A DNA stretch of 64,000 nt, taken from positions 245,001 to 309,000 of the forward strand of contig JAXRKP010000234.1 of the NCBI GenBank assembly GCA_037039925.1. Direction: 5' to 3'. This document shows positions 38,200-51,196 of this stretch, in pieces. The notes beneath the pieces are model-generated. The model was given only the letters and a program-made list of their open reading frames with translations, searched no databases and was not told the origin of the DNA. The stretch is from Doris montereyensis. Lineage: Eukaryota; Mollusca; Gastropoda; Nudibranchia; Dorididae. A program made the position numbers and the translations under genes. The stretch's first letter is position 1. The number at the start of each line of letters is the position of its first letter.

Positions 38200-38400
38200 T
38201 ACTAGATCTATCCTCTTTTTTGTCTTACCTACCTCTGATAAATTTGACGTGTGGATAAGTAAGCTAACGCGCGTGCACAGACGCATATTACATAATTTTA
38301 TATTGTTTATCTTGCGTGCTATGTTGGCCTAGACATGACATTGCACAACACACATTTGCCACTATCACTGTCATTGGCTTGCCTTCCTGGATATACCGAA
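38200..38400 (+). repeat. Direct repeat D2, copy a
   Basis: Shares TAAATTTGACGTGTGGATAA, GTGCACAGACGCATA, ATGTTGGCCTAGACATGACA, TTGCACAACACACATTTGCC and GGCTTGCCTTCCTGGATAT with 40165-40345, same orientation, ~1.95 kb apart. Confidence 0.65.
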
Positions 38401-38849
38401 AAGCGCTATGACGTAATCAATTTTAGTGTATATGTAAAACCCCTATTGAGTTTGTGACGTAATCATTTTGGTGTGCCCTAGTATCCATTATATATTTGGG
38501 AAGGGAAGGAATGTTGTATAACTGTGTCGAAATGTTTAGAATGGTGTGGACATTTCCATTCTAGAATTATCTTAGTTTTCGACTACAAATAGTGGGGGTT
38601 ACCCATGATTGGGAGAGAGAACAAGAAATACTAATGTAGATTCCAGCTCAATTTATGCCAGCTTACATTGAATATATTTGCGCTTGCTTCACCCAATGAT
38701 CGATTGTCGACTGTGAGTATAATAAATAGCCTTGTCATAATTATTAATCGAGCCTTGGTGTTACTACAGTGTTTACTTCACATCACATCTAAATCTCGAG
38801 TCATTGCCTTGCTCCATGCTCCATTTTTACATTTGTAACACTTGTACAA

Positions 38850-38990
38850 GATTTGATAGCTGGATCTCTAGTGTCAAAGTTTTGGGAGACTAGGTAAAAG
38901 ACCCACGACCATAGACCAGGGCAAAGTTTTCATACCAGAGTCAGTCGATTTGTTATGAATATGAGCTTCAAAAGGAAGCTGTCATTAACC
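38850..38990 (+). repeat. Dispersed direct repeat D1, copy b
   Basis: Counterpart of 23090-23230; immediately followed by TTAACCCTTTAGTG. Confidence 0.6.
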
Positions 38991-40164
38991 CTTTAGTGTT
39001 TAAACCGACAAAAACCGACACATGCAAAACCTTCGCTGAAAGTTCAAAGCGACAGAAACCGACACCTGCCAATACAGGCCAAAATATAAAAATTAAAGTT
39101 ATGGCATTTCTTTCGAGTTCCACTTCTTAGTTTTACTTCTAAATCATCCTGATGTCTAAATTTCTTGTTTTTTTGTGAAAAAATGGTGTTTGGAGACAAC
39201 AGCCATCATCGGTTTCGGGACAATTATCATATTTTGCCTTGTTTTTGACTCATTTAATATTTAACTTCTTGGCAATTTCTAAAACCTGTATAAAGGGTTT
39301 GGTGTTTTATTGATGTATGGTATCTTTGACATTATAATGTATATATATATGTAATTATTCTTGGATTTCTTAGCTTGACTTCTTAAATTATTACTATACT
39401 TTTATACGGACACTTTTAAAACTGACATTTAAACGTATCATGGGGTGCGAGGGGTTGGCACCTACAATACCTGTATAGGGCCATCTTGTAATTAGCACAT
39501 ATCGTCATATAGGTACTGTTCATCTAAATTGTACATTATGTAAGCTATTTTATGATATATGTCTTGGCCTTGTAAAGCGCAATTGAGCATGACCCTCATG
39601 GATAGGAGTGCTATATAAATTTTGCATTATTATTATTGTTGTTGTTGTTATTATTATCATTATAATTATTGTTTTTAGACCTCAAAAACTAATCTAATAG
39701 TAATAACCCCTCAAGAAAAAACGTCCTATGCCATTACACACCTTCTTGTATCCCCTATGCTGTCACATTAAGTTTGGACAGCCAGCGAAGAATATGTCTT
39801 CATTCTACCTTATGCATTGCTTTTTTATTATTATTATTCTTTAGTGCATTTTGATTGATGTTACAATAAAACAAACAATTGTGATTTAAAGCTGTATGAA
39901 ACGTGTGTTTTGGTATGGCGTTTTTTGCTGAACCTAGAGTAGGCTACAATGTAATAACACCCATTTATTATACCGTGCTAGAAGAACATTGTTGACGAGT
40001 GCCTGTGTGTGTAATGTTGACATTGAACTACTCAATCACTCCATCGATAAATGTTTTCAGTGTCAACCACCCAACCCAATCCTTCTTTCTCTCTCCCAAT
40101 CAGCATCATGTCTCTTCACCATTGCCCCCCCCCTTCTTCTCACTCGTGTCACTACCCTTTCTTA

Positions 40165-40345
40165 CCTGTCTCATATAAATTTGACATGTGGACAAGTAAG
40201 CTATTACGTGTGCACAGGCGTATAGCACATAATTTTGTTTCCTGTGCATGCAATGTTGGCCTAGACTCTAGACATGACATTGCACAACATACATTTGCCA
40301 CTAGCACTATCAATTGCTTGCCTTTCAGGATATTCCAAAATATGC
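40165..40345 (+). repeat. Direct repeat D2, copy b
   Basis: TAAATTTGACATGTGGACAA, GTGCACAGGCGTATA, GACATGACATTGCACAACAT and CTTGCCTTTCAGGATATTCC. The pair D2a/D2b could be terminal repeats of one element, but no retroelement domain was seen between them. Confidence 0.65.
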
Positions 40346-40904
40346 TTATTCCTAAAAGAATTCCCTAGTCCCATGAATTTCGGATTAAGTGATTTCAAGT
40401 GTTGTAGTTGTTTATGTAGTCAGTCACATTGCAATGTAGTAAGAATCACATAATTAAATCCCAATATTACAGTGGCAACTTTCGACTTGTTCCTACCCCA
40501 ATGGCTTCCTGTCCACATTGCTTTTTTTTTTTAGTACAACTAAGAAAGTTAAATTCAATCCTTGTGTTAGAGACAATCACTTCATGGTAGCAGTGAGGGT
40601 ATACCAGCTGATGCTGGCAGTGTTATCTATTTACATCTGGATCGAGTGGGGAAATGCGTCTTTGCCAAGATACACAATCTTGGACTTGGACCAAGCACTG
40701 CTAGTAAACGAATCCAGGTACTCATGATACCAAATCTAAGGCTGCCTAACCATTATTACATAACATATTATCCTATGTGTATAACAGTGGAATTTTATAA
40801 ATTATTTCCATGTTGGTATTTTTTCATTTCGTGATTGAATTGTAACAAAAAACAACTCAACAGTAAATGGACAACTACAAACACATTAATTAATCTCCTT
40901 TCCT

Positions 40905-41095
40905 TGCAATTCACCGTCCGTCACATTATGCAGTGATTTCAGGATGACTTAAGGGGAAATAGCAAGATAACATGAAATTGAAAGAGCCAAAAGATTAATA
41001 AAAAGTACCCACCAACAGCCCACATGAATTGACTATGAATATGGCTGAATATAAATAAACAACACATGAAATGAAAACAGCATAGTGAACAGTTA
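40905..41095 (+). repeat. Dispersed repeat R1, copy
   Basis: AATTCACCGTCC, GTGATTTCAGGATGACTTAA, GGGGAAATAGCAAGATAACA, CCACCAACAGCCCAC. Confidence 0.5.
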
Positions 41096-42500
41096 ATTAC
41101 ATGTACATCCACTTTATTCCATCAATTAAAAACACAGAAGCATCTTACATCATATGACAATAAAGTGATATATACAATGAACATGATCTTTAAAATGATT
41201 ATTTGTCTTTACAAAACGTCCCCTCATCGCCTCACACAGTAAATATTTAAATGCCATAAGTTCTTAGCAATAAATAATGTTTCTATGCCAGCCAAAAATC
41301 TCACCTTCTGCTCTTCCCCCCCTTCCCCCACTTGAAGTTGATATCATTTATTTTAATGCACTCTTTAGTACATGTGTTTCTGAAATTGTTAATACATTAA
41401 TACAGTTAGTAGTGCATTTATTGTATTGTAAATAAGATATGTTTCAATATTCAAAAATTCACAAGAAACAACATTTTTACCTTAAAATTCAGTTGATCAT
41501 TGTGGATGTTACAGAGAGAACCGAAAAGGAACTAACTTAAGAATCAACTACCCATAAAAAAAAAAGCATAAAATCAAGAAAAAATTTAGAAATTTTATGT
41601 TTGATGTCATGCCATAGTATGTAAAAGTAGTGATGTCATATTCAGAATACATTAATATCATGAAGAACATAATAATGAATATGTGAAATACTTATAATCA
41701 AACTGTATCTGCAACCCTTAACACCAACATCGCTGCCTTCACATTATATCCTTGTTAGCACCCACCTTCTCTCTCTCTCTCTCTCTCATGCACACACATT
41801 TCGTAAGAAGTCCATGGTATGCCATTACAGTTTTACAGAGTCTGGCGTCAATTTGGATATTGAAATTCCTTTTGGTTCAACATTGATGCTATTATTATCC
41901 TAATTTCATGAGAGAAATAAAAAAATAATTTTGTTTTAAATCTCCAACCAATGAGAATGAACACTGACTTTGGAGGACTTGAATCAAAGGTAAAGTGATA
42001 TCTAAATATGGTATTCAAGTGAAATTATCAGGATCTAAATTGTATAAAGTTAGTGTGACATACTTTTATATAAAAATGAAAATTCCCACAATGAAAACTG
42101 ATCACTACATTCATTATCTCAAGTAAAAAAATTATCACTTTTTAAAAGTATGAAGAAATCAATATGCTTCACTAGTCTTCTGATCACTGTCCATTCACTG
42201 GATGGAACACATATCATTATTAATCTGAAAGAAAATGAGATTCTGAGGACATTCTCAACATTGATAAGTTTGTAGCACCATCCTCATGTTGCAATCTCAG
42301 ACTAGGACATTTAAACTTCAATCACCAATAGATAAAAACCTGGATGCCTCCTTTACATTTCTTTGCCACTTTGTAGTGTTGTCCTGTAGATCAATGTGAC
42401 CCTAACAGTTAGCAATGGATCATACATGGGGTTAAAAAAAAATTCTGTATACTCAACATGAATGTAAACTATGTATAAAACTTTTGACGACAGAAACGAT

Positions 42501-42581
42501 TCACGGACATTTTCTTTCAATACACACTTTGCCGCCTTCCTCATATTCCTGTTTTGAGACCCACATCTGTTGGAAGGCTCC
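42501..42581 (-). CDS. ACTL6A: ACTL6A exon 14 (stop)
   Basis: [20 protein letters not shown] then IERKCP and TGA. Possible poly(A) signals (plus TTTATT) lie at about 41347 and 41113; unproven. Confidence 0.93.
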   Translation of the reverse strand, partial: GAFQQMWVSKQEYEEGGKVCIERKCP

Positions 42582-45500
42582 CTGAAGAAAAAAAAGTATT
42601 AAACTATTAAACATATACTTATATTTTAGAAATGTTTTACACTGAACTCCTAGATTTTAATTTTGTTTTAAAAGAAACCAACATGTCAGGAGGCTATCAT
42701 TAGCTTGATACTACTTTCTTTTCCCTCCAATATTCAATAGAGATAAAAGTATTTAGATGTATATACAACGTAATTTCTCCACCTTTGATAATTTTAACAT
42801 AATAAAGAAAAAGAAAAGCAAAACAAAATACTGCTTACAAGTGATGCAAGGATTGAGCCACCAATCCAACTGCTAAATCTTCTCTCTGATGAACTTGATG
42901 CTGCAATAATTTTTAGTCGCATGCTCTGAAGAACAACAAAAAATCAATATGATGAATGACAACAAGAAATGAAAAAAAAACATGAATGTAAAAATTTTAA
43001 AAAGTGTAAAAATGATAATAAAAAAGGAAATCATATCATAGTCTTTTATCCTCTCATTTTTACTGATTTTCAACACAAGTGTTATGGCAAAGTCCAAAGG
43101 GGAACAGAATTTTCCCAACTACATCACCCTATAATACTACTTCCTCTCTCACTATTCAGTACTCTTCATTCCATCTCTCACACATTAAAAAATAAAAAAG
43201 CTGATCCTGTGCACAGTGGTATGCCTGACCCACAAAGATTTAAAACAGCAAGAAAATTTTAACAAAATAATATAAAATAAAAATAATGGGACTATCGATT
43301 GGATAGTCTGGACATGGTTTAATGAAATGAAGAGAAAAAGAAAAAAGAACATACAGGAGGTGTTTTATTGCTGAGATCTCTGTTAAGTCGATCAGTAAAT
43401 CCTTGAAGCAGTGTGTTGCCCCCAACACAGACAACACTTCCGTACAGACTCTGAAAAAAATAAAGAACATACAATGAAAAATTTTCATGATCAAATCAAT
43501 TGTAAACATATGATCGAGACACTATTCATGGATGAGGAGCACAAAATTCCTTGCTAAAAAAAAAAAAAAGAAGAGCGAGATTCTGTTTAAAAATTTTAAT
43601 TTGTGTAAATTTGTCCTCGACCGCTTATTCTTGAGACGTTTTGAGACAAGCCAGTAATGCCTATGAGAATGTCTCACTTGATGATGAAAGCAAAATCTGA
43701 ATCGAGAAAGAAACTTACAGGTCTGATGTCGATGTCGCACATGCCAACACTTGAAGTCACAACATGGCCAACCCCCAGCATTGAGTTTCCACCAGATTCC
43801 TGTCAAACATGCAAAATGGCAGCAATGCAATTGATAGATCATTGTATTTTATTATATATGTAATAGGGCAGTGCGTATAGACACAGAAGATATCGTCAAT
43901 GTATCTAATGGTAAACATAAAACAACACCAGTATTTTAGTTTGTTACAAACATAAAAAAAAAAAATGGAAATCATGATTTTAACACGAAAAGTATTAAAT
44001 TTTCATTCCAGTTTTGGCTCGGTATTTTTCGTATTCACACTTTTAGTGGGGCTCCAAAGAGATGCGATCAATAACAGTCAATAATTGACCACAGATCGGG
44101 TCATAATGGCCGATGATAGACTGTTTGGTCAGTTTAAGGGTTAACTGATGAGAGTCAGTAGATGTATTTTTTAAAAGTAAGCATGTCTTGGTTTTTTTCA
44201 TACGCCATGAACAATAGAACGCCTTAGATAATTTTAATCTTCTCACCTTAATAAATGATGGGTCAAACAATCCTTCACAAACCCGAAACCGTTCACTGCC
44301 AAAATCTTGGTTGTAGCCATGAGGAAATTCGTAATGAACTGTTGGCATGGAATCTGCCTGACTGTTTACAGACAAGATTGAAATGGATTACAGAATGCTT
44401 CATGAGTTAATTAGGATTCAATCTACACAACAAGAGATTAGATTGGTGTGGTGAGAGACTTGATTCTGGAGGTATGCCTTCTCAGGGATGTGAATGCTAT
44501 TGCTAAATCAAAAAAAATTTGAAATTCACTCTCAGATATTTTTTTAACTTGTGAGCAGTTCTACGTACAGTCTTTTTTTCATTTACTATAATACAAAATA
44601 ACAGCACAACGCACAGACATCTATACTACCTTCCTAACACAACTTATTAACTATACTAGATCTAGACAAGGATTCACCATTAGAGTATTTTTATACACGC
44701 TTTGTTTGACAGTCATTCCCACCTGAAACTCAATTTGTTCTTGTAGAAGTTAGATCTAGAATAAATCTAATCAATGACATCCATCACACTCCCAGTGTGA
44801 AATTGAAGATGATTTGAAACTTTCAAGTTCTAGCCACATTCTCACTTTAGCAACTATGATTGTTACCTAATGTTATCAACAATTAGATCTACCGAGTGCC
44901 AACGTCTTTGAAGAAAATCAGCAGTTCCCAAATGAAGCGGTGTGCTTCCACACATGAAAAAAGGTGATAGTTATAGTGAATAGGCCTAGAGCCGGAATTT
45001 ATCACTATTCATAGTATCATGTTGTGTGTAACTTATGATGACGACTATAATAGCACTTTAGGAAAGAAAAAGAAGATTAAAATCAAAAGAGTAAAAATGA
45101 TCAAGGAAGACAACATCAAATAATCTGAAATCAGAGAAATTCTGAAAGATTTACATCCCTGCTTCTTGTTCTGACTTAGTAAAAAGGACTAGTATAGTAG
45201 CATCATCATAAAGCTGATGATTGCATAGTAATGTCATTGACAGTGTTTTTAATATAACCGGGGTATACTGATACCATCTGATCCAGTGGATATATATTTT
45301 TAAAATCTCAGCTTACAACTGCCTTTTTGGTTACAATCAGGTTACTTATGTAGATGCAATCATGAATTGGGGTAGTCACTCGTATTATATATGAAGAGGG
45401 ATGTCTCATTCGGATGAATAAAACCCTTCTATCAGAACAAGGAAAGGCATCAGGGTTGTCTTATTCAAATGAATTAAAATCTCCCACTTGAATAAGAAAA

Positions 45501-48500
45501 GATATTTGGATTGTCTCATGTGGATGAATATAGAATATACAAACATAAGGGTCTTGTATTATTCGGGTGGATTCTGCCCAAAGAAGACTTGCAAGTAAGA
45601 AAAGCCATTTGGCAAAGGAATAACCTAAAATCACTTCAGATTAAATAAAATACAGGGCAAATTATATATGAAAGTCATTAAACAAACATTGCTTGAAGCA
45701 CTATACGATGCTGTGATTAATTTAAGGAACTTGACAAATATTTCTTCTACGTTAACCTTACTATGTGACATAGCCCAAACTATGTAATAAAAATTAAACA
45801 GGCTGACTTACGCATCTTCATATGGTGAGTCTGAAACCTGAAGTATTGTAGCAGCAAAATCTTGCAAGACATCCTGATTGACGGGGAAAAAAAGAAGGGG
45901 TTTTATATAAAAGACATACATTATAAAACAAGTTTTTATTGAATTTTACCCTGTCCACCATATGCAGGGATCTCATGGTGAATTAAGAAGAAACAGCAAG
46001 GTGAAAGATAGGTCAAAGAGCAAAGGGAAAGAAGATCTACCAGCAGCCCTCGCCAACCGCCCACGTTTCAACGGCAGGACTTAGAGCAAACAACAATAAT
46101 ACGAGAGACAAAAGAAGGAGGGGACAAAACAATTCTTTCATTATTTTTTAAGAGGAACTTTCCACTGTAAAAATGTTTTAACCTTCAAACATTCCAAGCT
46201 TCGTTTTTGTTCATTTTACCTATTTCCAAAAATTTTCTGCTTTGTTTTTGTTCATTTTACCTATTTCCAAAAATTTTCTAACCTGAGAATAACTCATCAT
46301 TGGCAGCGGAAAACACGGTATATTACTCCTTATATTGTTACCAAAAATAGTCATAGATTCTCTTTTTAAGAAACCTTGATGAAGATTTGGGCCACAACAG
46401 TATGAGTTTGTGAGTCATGTATCATAAAAATGCTATAAAATATCAAGAAATTGTTGTCACAAAGGACAAAAAACAACATCATCCCTATAACAGACTCAAT
46501 GAGAAGCTTATTTTCTCACAGGCATATATTATATCTGTTATATAGAATGAAACTCTTTTCAAGCTTAAAGTACATTATAAAGTGTGAATCATCTGAGTTA
46601 TGAGGTGTCAGTAGCTCAGTTGGTAGAGCATCGGACTACCACACCCACACCTAGGTCGGAGGCCCAAATTCAATTCTCTGTCTATGCTTGACTCCACATT
46701 GTGCTGTATGCCTCGAAAAATCAGGACTCTTCTCCTGATTACTCTATGCTCAACTCTGAGTAGGGGACTTACTTGTCTTTACTTTAATCCGAGTTAAGAA
46801 AAAAGGGCACACACTCACACAGTTGCCAAAATAAAGGAGTAAGGCATCTGAAATTGCTTGTCTTTATAAAAATCCCATTTTGCTTTCTTTTTTTTTTTTT
46901 GTTGAGTCGGGAAGAAGACGGGCAGGAGAAATATATTTAATTAGCTCTGACATTCCTACTAGTCACTTTAACTTTTAAGTAATCATACAGAAAATTAACT
47001 GTGTATATATATATATTTGAATACCTTTGTCATATAGGCGTTGAATGACTTTGTCACATCCAAATTGTCTTTCTTCTTCCACTTTGCAGACTGACTGTCC
47101 CCAACAGCTTCCTATAACCCAGAGGCAATGGTTAAGTAATGAATGACAATGTAAAACACATTTTTGACATGGAAAACTATGGAGTACAATAAACTGTTGC
47201 CATCAGCTTGATGGAAGAGCTTTGAAACATGATAAAACAATACTGGACAAATATAGAACGCACATATATCATTTTAGGCAACAAGTTCTAGGCGCGGTAC
47301 ATTAATTAACAATAACATGGACGAAAAAGGTTAAATGGACATAATGATAAACCGTATTAGTATATCACAGCGTATAGGACGCAACCCTTTGACTAAAATC
47401 ATAGGTGAAAAGTCTACCTGCATCTCATCGATGGTGTACACAAACATACTGTGTTTGTTTCCTTCCGCATAGTACGCAATTATTGTTTTCTTTACTAACG
47501 GTGGTGATAAGTAGTACTGGTACATGTAGTATTTTCTCGCTATATACATATCTTCGCATTACAATACCATACGCTGTAGCGTAGTACTAAGGCGCAATAA
47601 ATATGAGGTAGAGAGAGAGAAAACATTTTTACAAAACTGTGCTTCCGCGAAGGAATAATCAATCGATAAAGTAGACACTGTGTGTGACCATAGAATAAAT
47701 AGAAACATAATCGGAGAGGGTGAGGCAAGGAAGGAGGTTTAGGGTGGTGGTGGAACTCCCCTCGATTAGGTTTGTGTTACTGTTGGATTTCTCTTTCTTT
47801 TTCGGTACCTGCTCTTTCTCTCTCCTTTTATCGGCCTATAGTTATTGCATTGTGACTCTTATATATATAAATACATAATAATTAGTATCAGGAGCTTTTT
47901 CTTTTGATTTAAAATGTTAGTACGTCTTATCAGACGCGTATATGATTGAGACAAGATTTTCCTCTACGCCGCCGCATCCTGTAAACGGTGACATACAGTA
48001 GGCAAAATACATGACCATGATGTTACAAATGGGTAGAATATACAAATGCTCAACAGCAACAAGATGAAGCTTTTTAAGTGTGGGCAATAAAAAATCGCCT
48101 TCAAAAGAACTGAGCAAGTCTTTGTAATATGTTTGGACATAGGTCACATACACGTAATGATAGAACTTTTCACCTTGCTGGATATTGTGTAAGGAGGAAC
48201 AACATCAATTCCTAACTCTTCCATCAACTTTTTACATTCTGCTGTGACAAAATCTCCTCCCAAGGGTGACTTCACAATGCCTAGAACATAAAAAAAAAGA
48301 AGAGAATTTCACACTAACTCTCATACATCTAACAAAAAAATATTAACCCCCCTCAAGTGAAGTGAATTTCAGCATATTTCTTTACTTCTCATGCCATTAT
48401 TAATTAATTTTTAAATCTTTAACGTAGGCATGATAGAAATGGATATTTAAAACTGGCTCCAGTTTGGAAGACCAAAGACGGGGAAAAAAAATTATTGAAT

Positions 48501-51154
48501 GCAACTCTTACTCTAGATTTCCTTGAATAAAAACTTACACTGATTAATGACATATCCGTCATATACTGGTACAGCCGACGTCTGCGTGGCACCACTGTCA
48601 ACAATCAGAGCCGTTGCTCTCCCATTGGCAAAACTGAGGTTCAGTAGTTAAGCAAAGGGATTAATTTGGGGTTTTTTAAACCAAAAATCCAGTAACATTT
48701 TAATGCCACGCTGGACTACAAAAAGGGTATTAACTTTTGAAATCAAAATCATTTGGCAGCACAAATTAAAACTGACTCAGGCTTTTACACTATGTGGTAA
48801 AGTGCTTACACAAATCATTTCTAGAGTAAACTATGGCATGCATCTATGTGTAAACTTCAGTGCTACTGGAGATTGTCACGTTAAATACAAATTACTAGAT
48901 ATAACAGTAAAGTAAAGTTCCTTCAAGGCCCTTAAGGCCTATAGAGCCAGAGCGTATCCTGGTTTCTATAGCGTGAAGCGGAACAAGTGACAATAATCAC
49001 CTCTGGCCAGGGACGCTAATCTGACGAAGGTTTTTTCTCCCAAGCTAGTGCTTGTACCCATTGGCACCTAGGTAGAGTGGGGAAAATACGTGTTAAGTGT
49101 CTTTCCCAAGGAACACAATGTCGGACCTGGCTTTGCTAAGATCCAAACTCAAGACCTCATGATCCCCAGTCCGGCAGCCTAACCGCTCGGCCACCGACGC
49201 CACATAGATGTAACAGTGAACACCTTCAAAGTCTTTAGTTGAAAATCTAAGATGACAGGCAGGCTGGCATTTTAACTGATACAATAGTCGTTGGATAATT
49301 GGATGCTGCACTGGCGGCCGGTGACATAATTCTTTCTGTTGAATAAGTAGCAAAAAATTGTTTTAAAAGGGAGAAAGACAGTGAAAAGCAAGTCTACATG
49401 GGAAAACCCTTGGCATATGTATGTAGGCATAAACTGTGATGTCAGCACCTTGTACAGCGAGGCACGCTCATTGTGCATCTCATCAGAGCCTACTACTGTG
49501 TGATCCATAGAACTAGAACAAACCCACCTGGCAGCAACACACAGAATGGTTACGATTGAAATTGATTGATGGACGGAGAGTGTCTGATGGAGTAGCCAAT
49601 ACAATTTAAATTATATCCACTAACAGGAGTTACTTGGGTAACTTCCCATAACTGCATGGTAGGCGTAATTGTATGCTTTTCTCTTTTCCCAAACAGCGTG
49701 TAATGATCCAGCGACTACTGTACTATAAAATAATTATTAACTTTGTTGTAACACCAAAGAAAATGAATGGCAAACAATCACAAGATTCAAAGGATACGCT
49801 GATAACACTGGATTTTTGCAAAGGAAGAAGGCTGGGATGTTGTATTTTTCAAACATAATCTCCGTCAATCGTTCCCTCTTGCCCTTTGTAACCCACTGAG
49901 GAACCAGAAAAACAAATGGTTATTCTTTAATATTTCCACATTCAAGGTTGATCGATTGCAATTTACTCTGTTCACAAAAGTGGTGATCTCAGAGTGAATT
50001 GACAAGGAACAGCAAGAAGAAAGTTTGTTTCATTGGAATTCACCCAGTCCAGCACATGCGGCAATTTCAGGATGAATTGAGAGAAAACAACAAGAAGGAA
50101 AGAGAGACATGCGAAAGAGTGAAAGGCAGGAGGTAAAACATACCAGTAGCCTCCGCTAACCACCAACGCAAGATGAGAGATAGATGTAAAATAAAGAAAG
50201 GAAAGAAACAGGACCTACCAGAAGTGCCGATCAATTACTCATTCACATTTATTTTTTTTAAATTATCGACAAACATAAACAGAAAATATACAAGAGAGAC
50301 AACTTCATAAACAGTTGAAGTCGAGCTTTAGAGTTTAAATGGACAGCATGAGCAATAAAATTAGTGGCGTCTGGCCTAAATGTCAGGTGGCCGGATTTGG
50401 GGTCATGTGGTCTTGGGTTCAATTCCTAGCTATGCTAAGTCTGACGCAAGTTGAATAACTTACACTTAACACACATTTCCCCACTCTGTCCTGATGCAAA
50501 TGGGGGCCAGCAACAGCTTGGGAGCAAAAACTTGCAACAGATTAGTGTCCTGTCCAGGAGGTGATTATTATCACATGTTCCACTCCACGTTATAGAAAAT
50601 GGGATAAGTTTCCGCTCTATGCGCAATAAGGGTAAGGCACTTTATTATGATCAATAGAAATCATTTTGTGATCTTTGCTTCATTAAATCAACACAAAATA
50701 TCAAAATAATATACTACCATTGAAAAATCTTTTTACGGGTTAATGTAATGGAATGAGACTAAAAATAAAAATGCAAGTGAATGTGTGTATGTATGAAAGC
50801 ATCTATACTTTGTATATGTATCCATGTATGTATTTATGTATGTGCGTACATTATTTTTATCTATATTTTATCCGTCAAATATTTATTTTCGATTAAAACC
50901 ATAGATTGCTTCTTTCTGATATTATTATAATAACACATATTCTAAAAGAATGACTTGTGTCCTTATTTGAAAGAAACTTTCATATCACATAGCTGCCAAC
51001 TTATTCATATTGAAAAAGACTCTAACCAAGCTCATCATATTCCAGATAACATTGATAAGTGTAACAGTAGTTTTGCAAACTCAGAATGGGGTCTGCTGAA
51101 TTTCACCCCGATCTCTCTGCCATTAACTTAAGGTGTTTTTTTAAAGGACACCCT

Positions 51155-51196
<42 letters not shown>

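Noticed and set aside
38994..39480. Possible second piggyBac-type start (TTAACCCTTTAGTG)
   Set aside because: No matching inverted end followed by TTAA found downstream.
46612..46690. Candidate tRNA gene
   Set aside because: A-box is good but the B-box and acceptor pairing are degenerate and the repeat continues beyond tRNA length; scored as SINE.
49018..49045. Another CTGACGAAGG string
   Set aside because: It lies in the SINE at 48915-49205 and lacks the GAAAC block, so not a hammerhead candidate.
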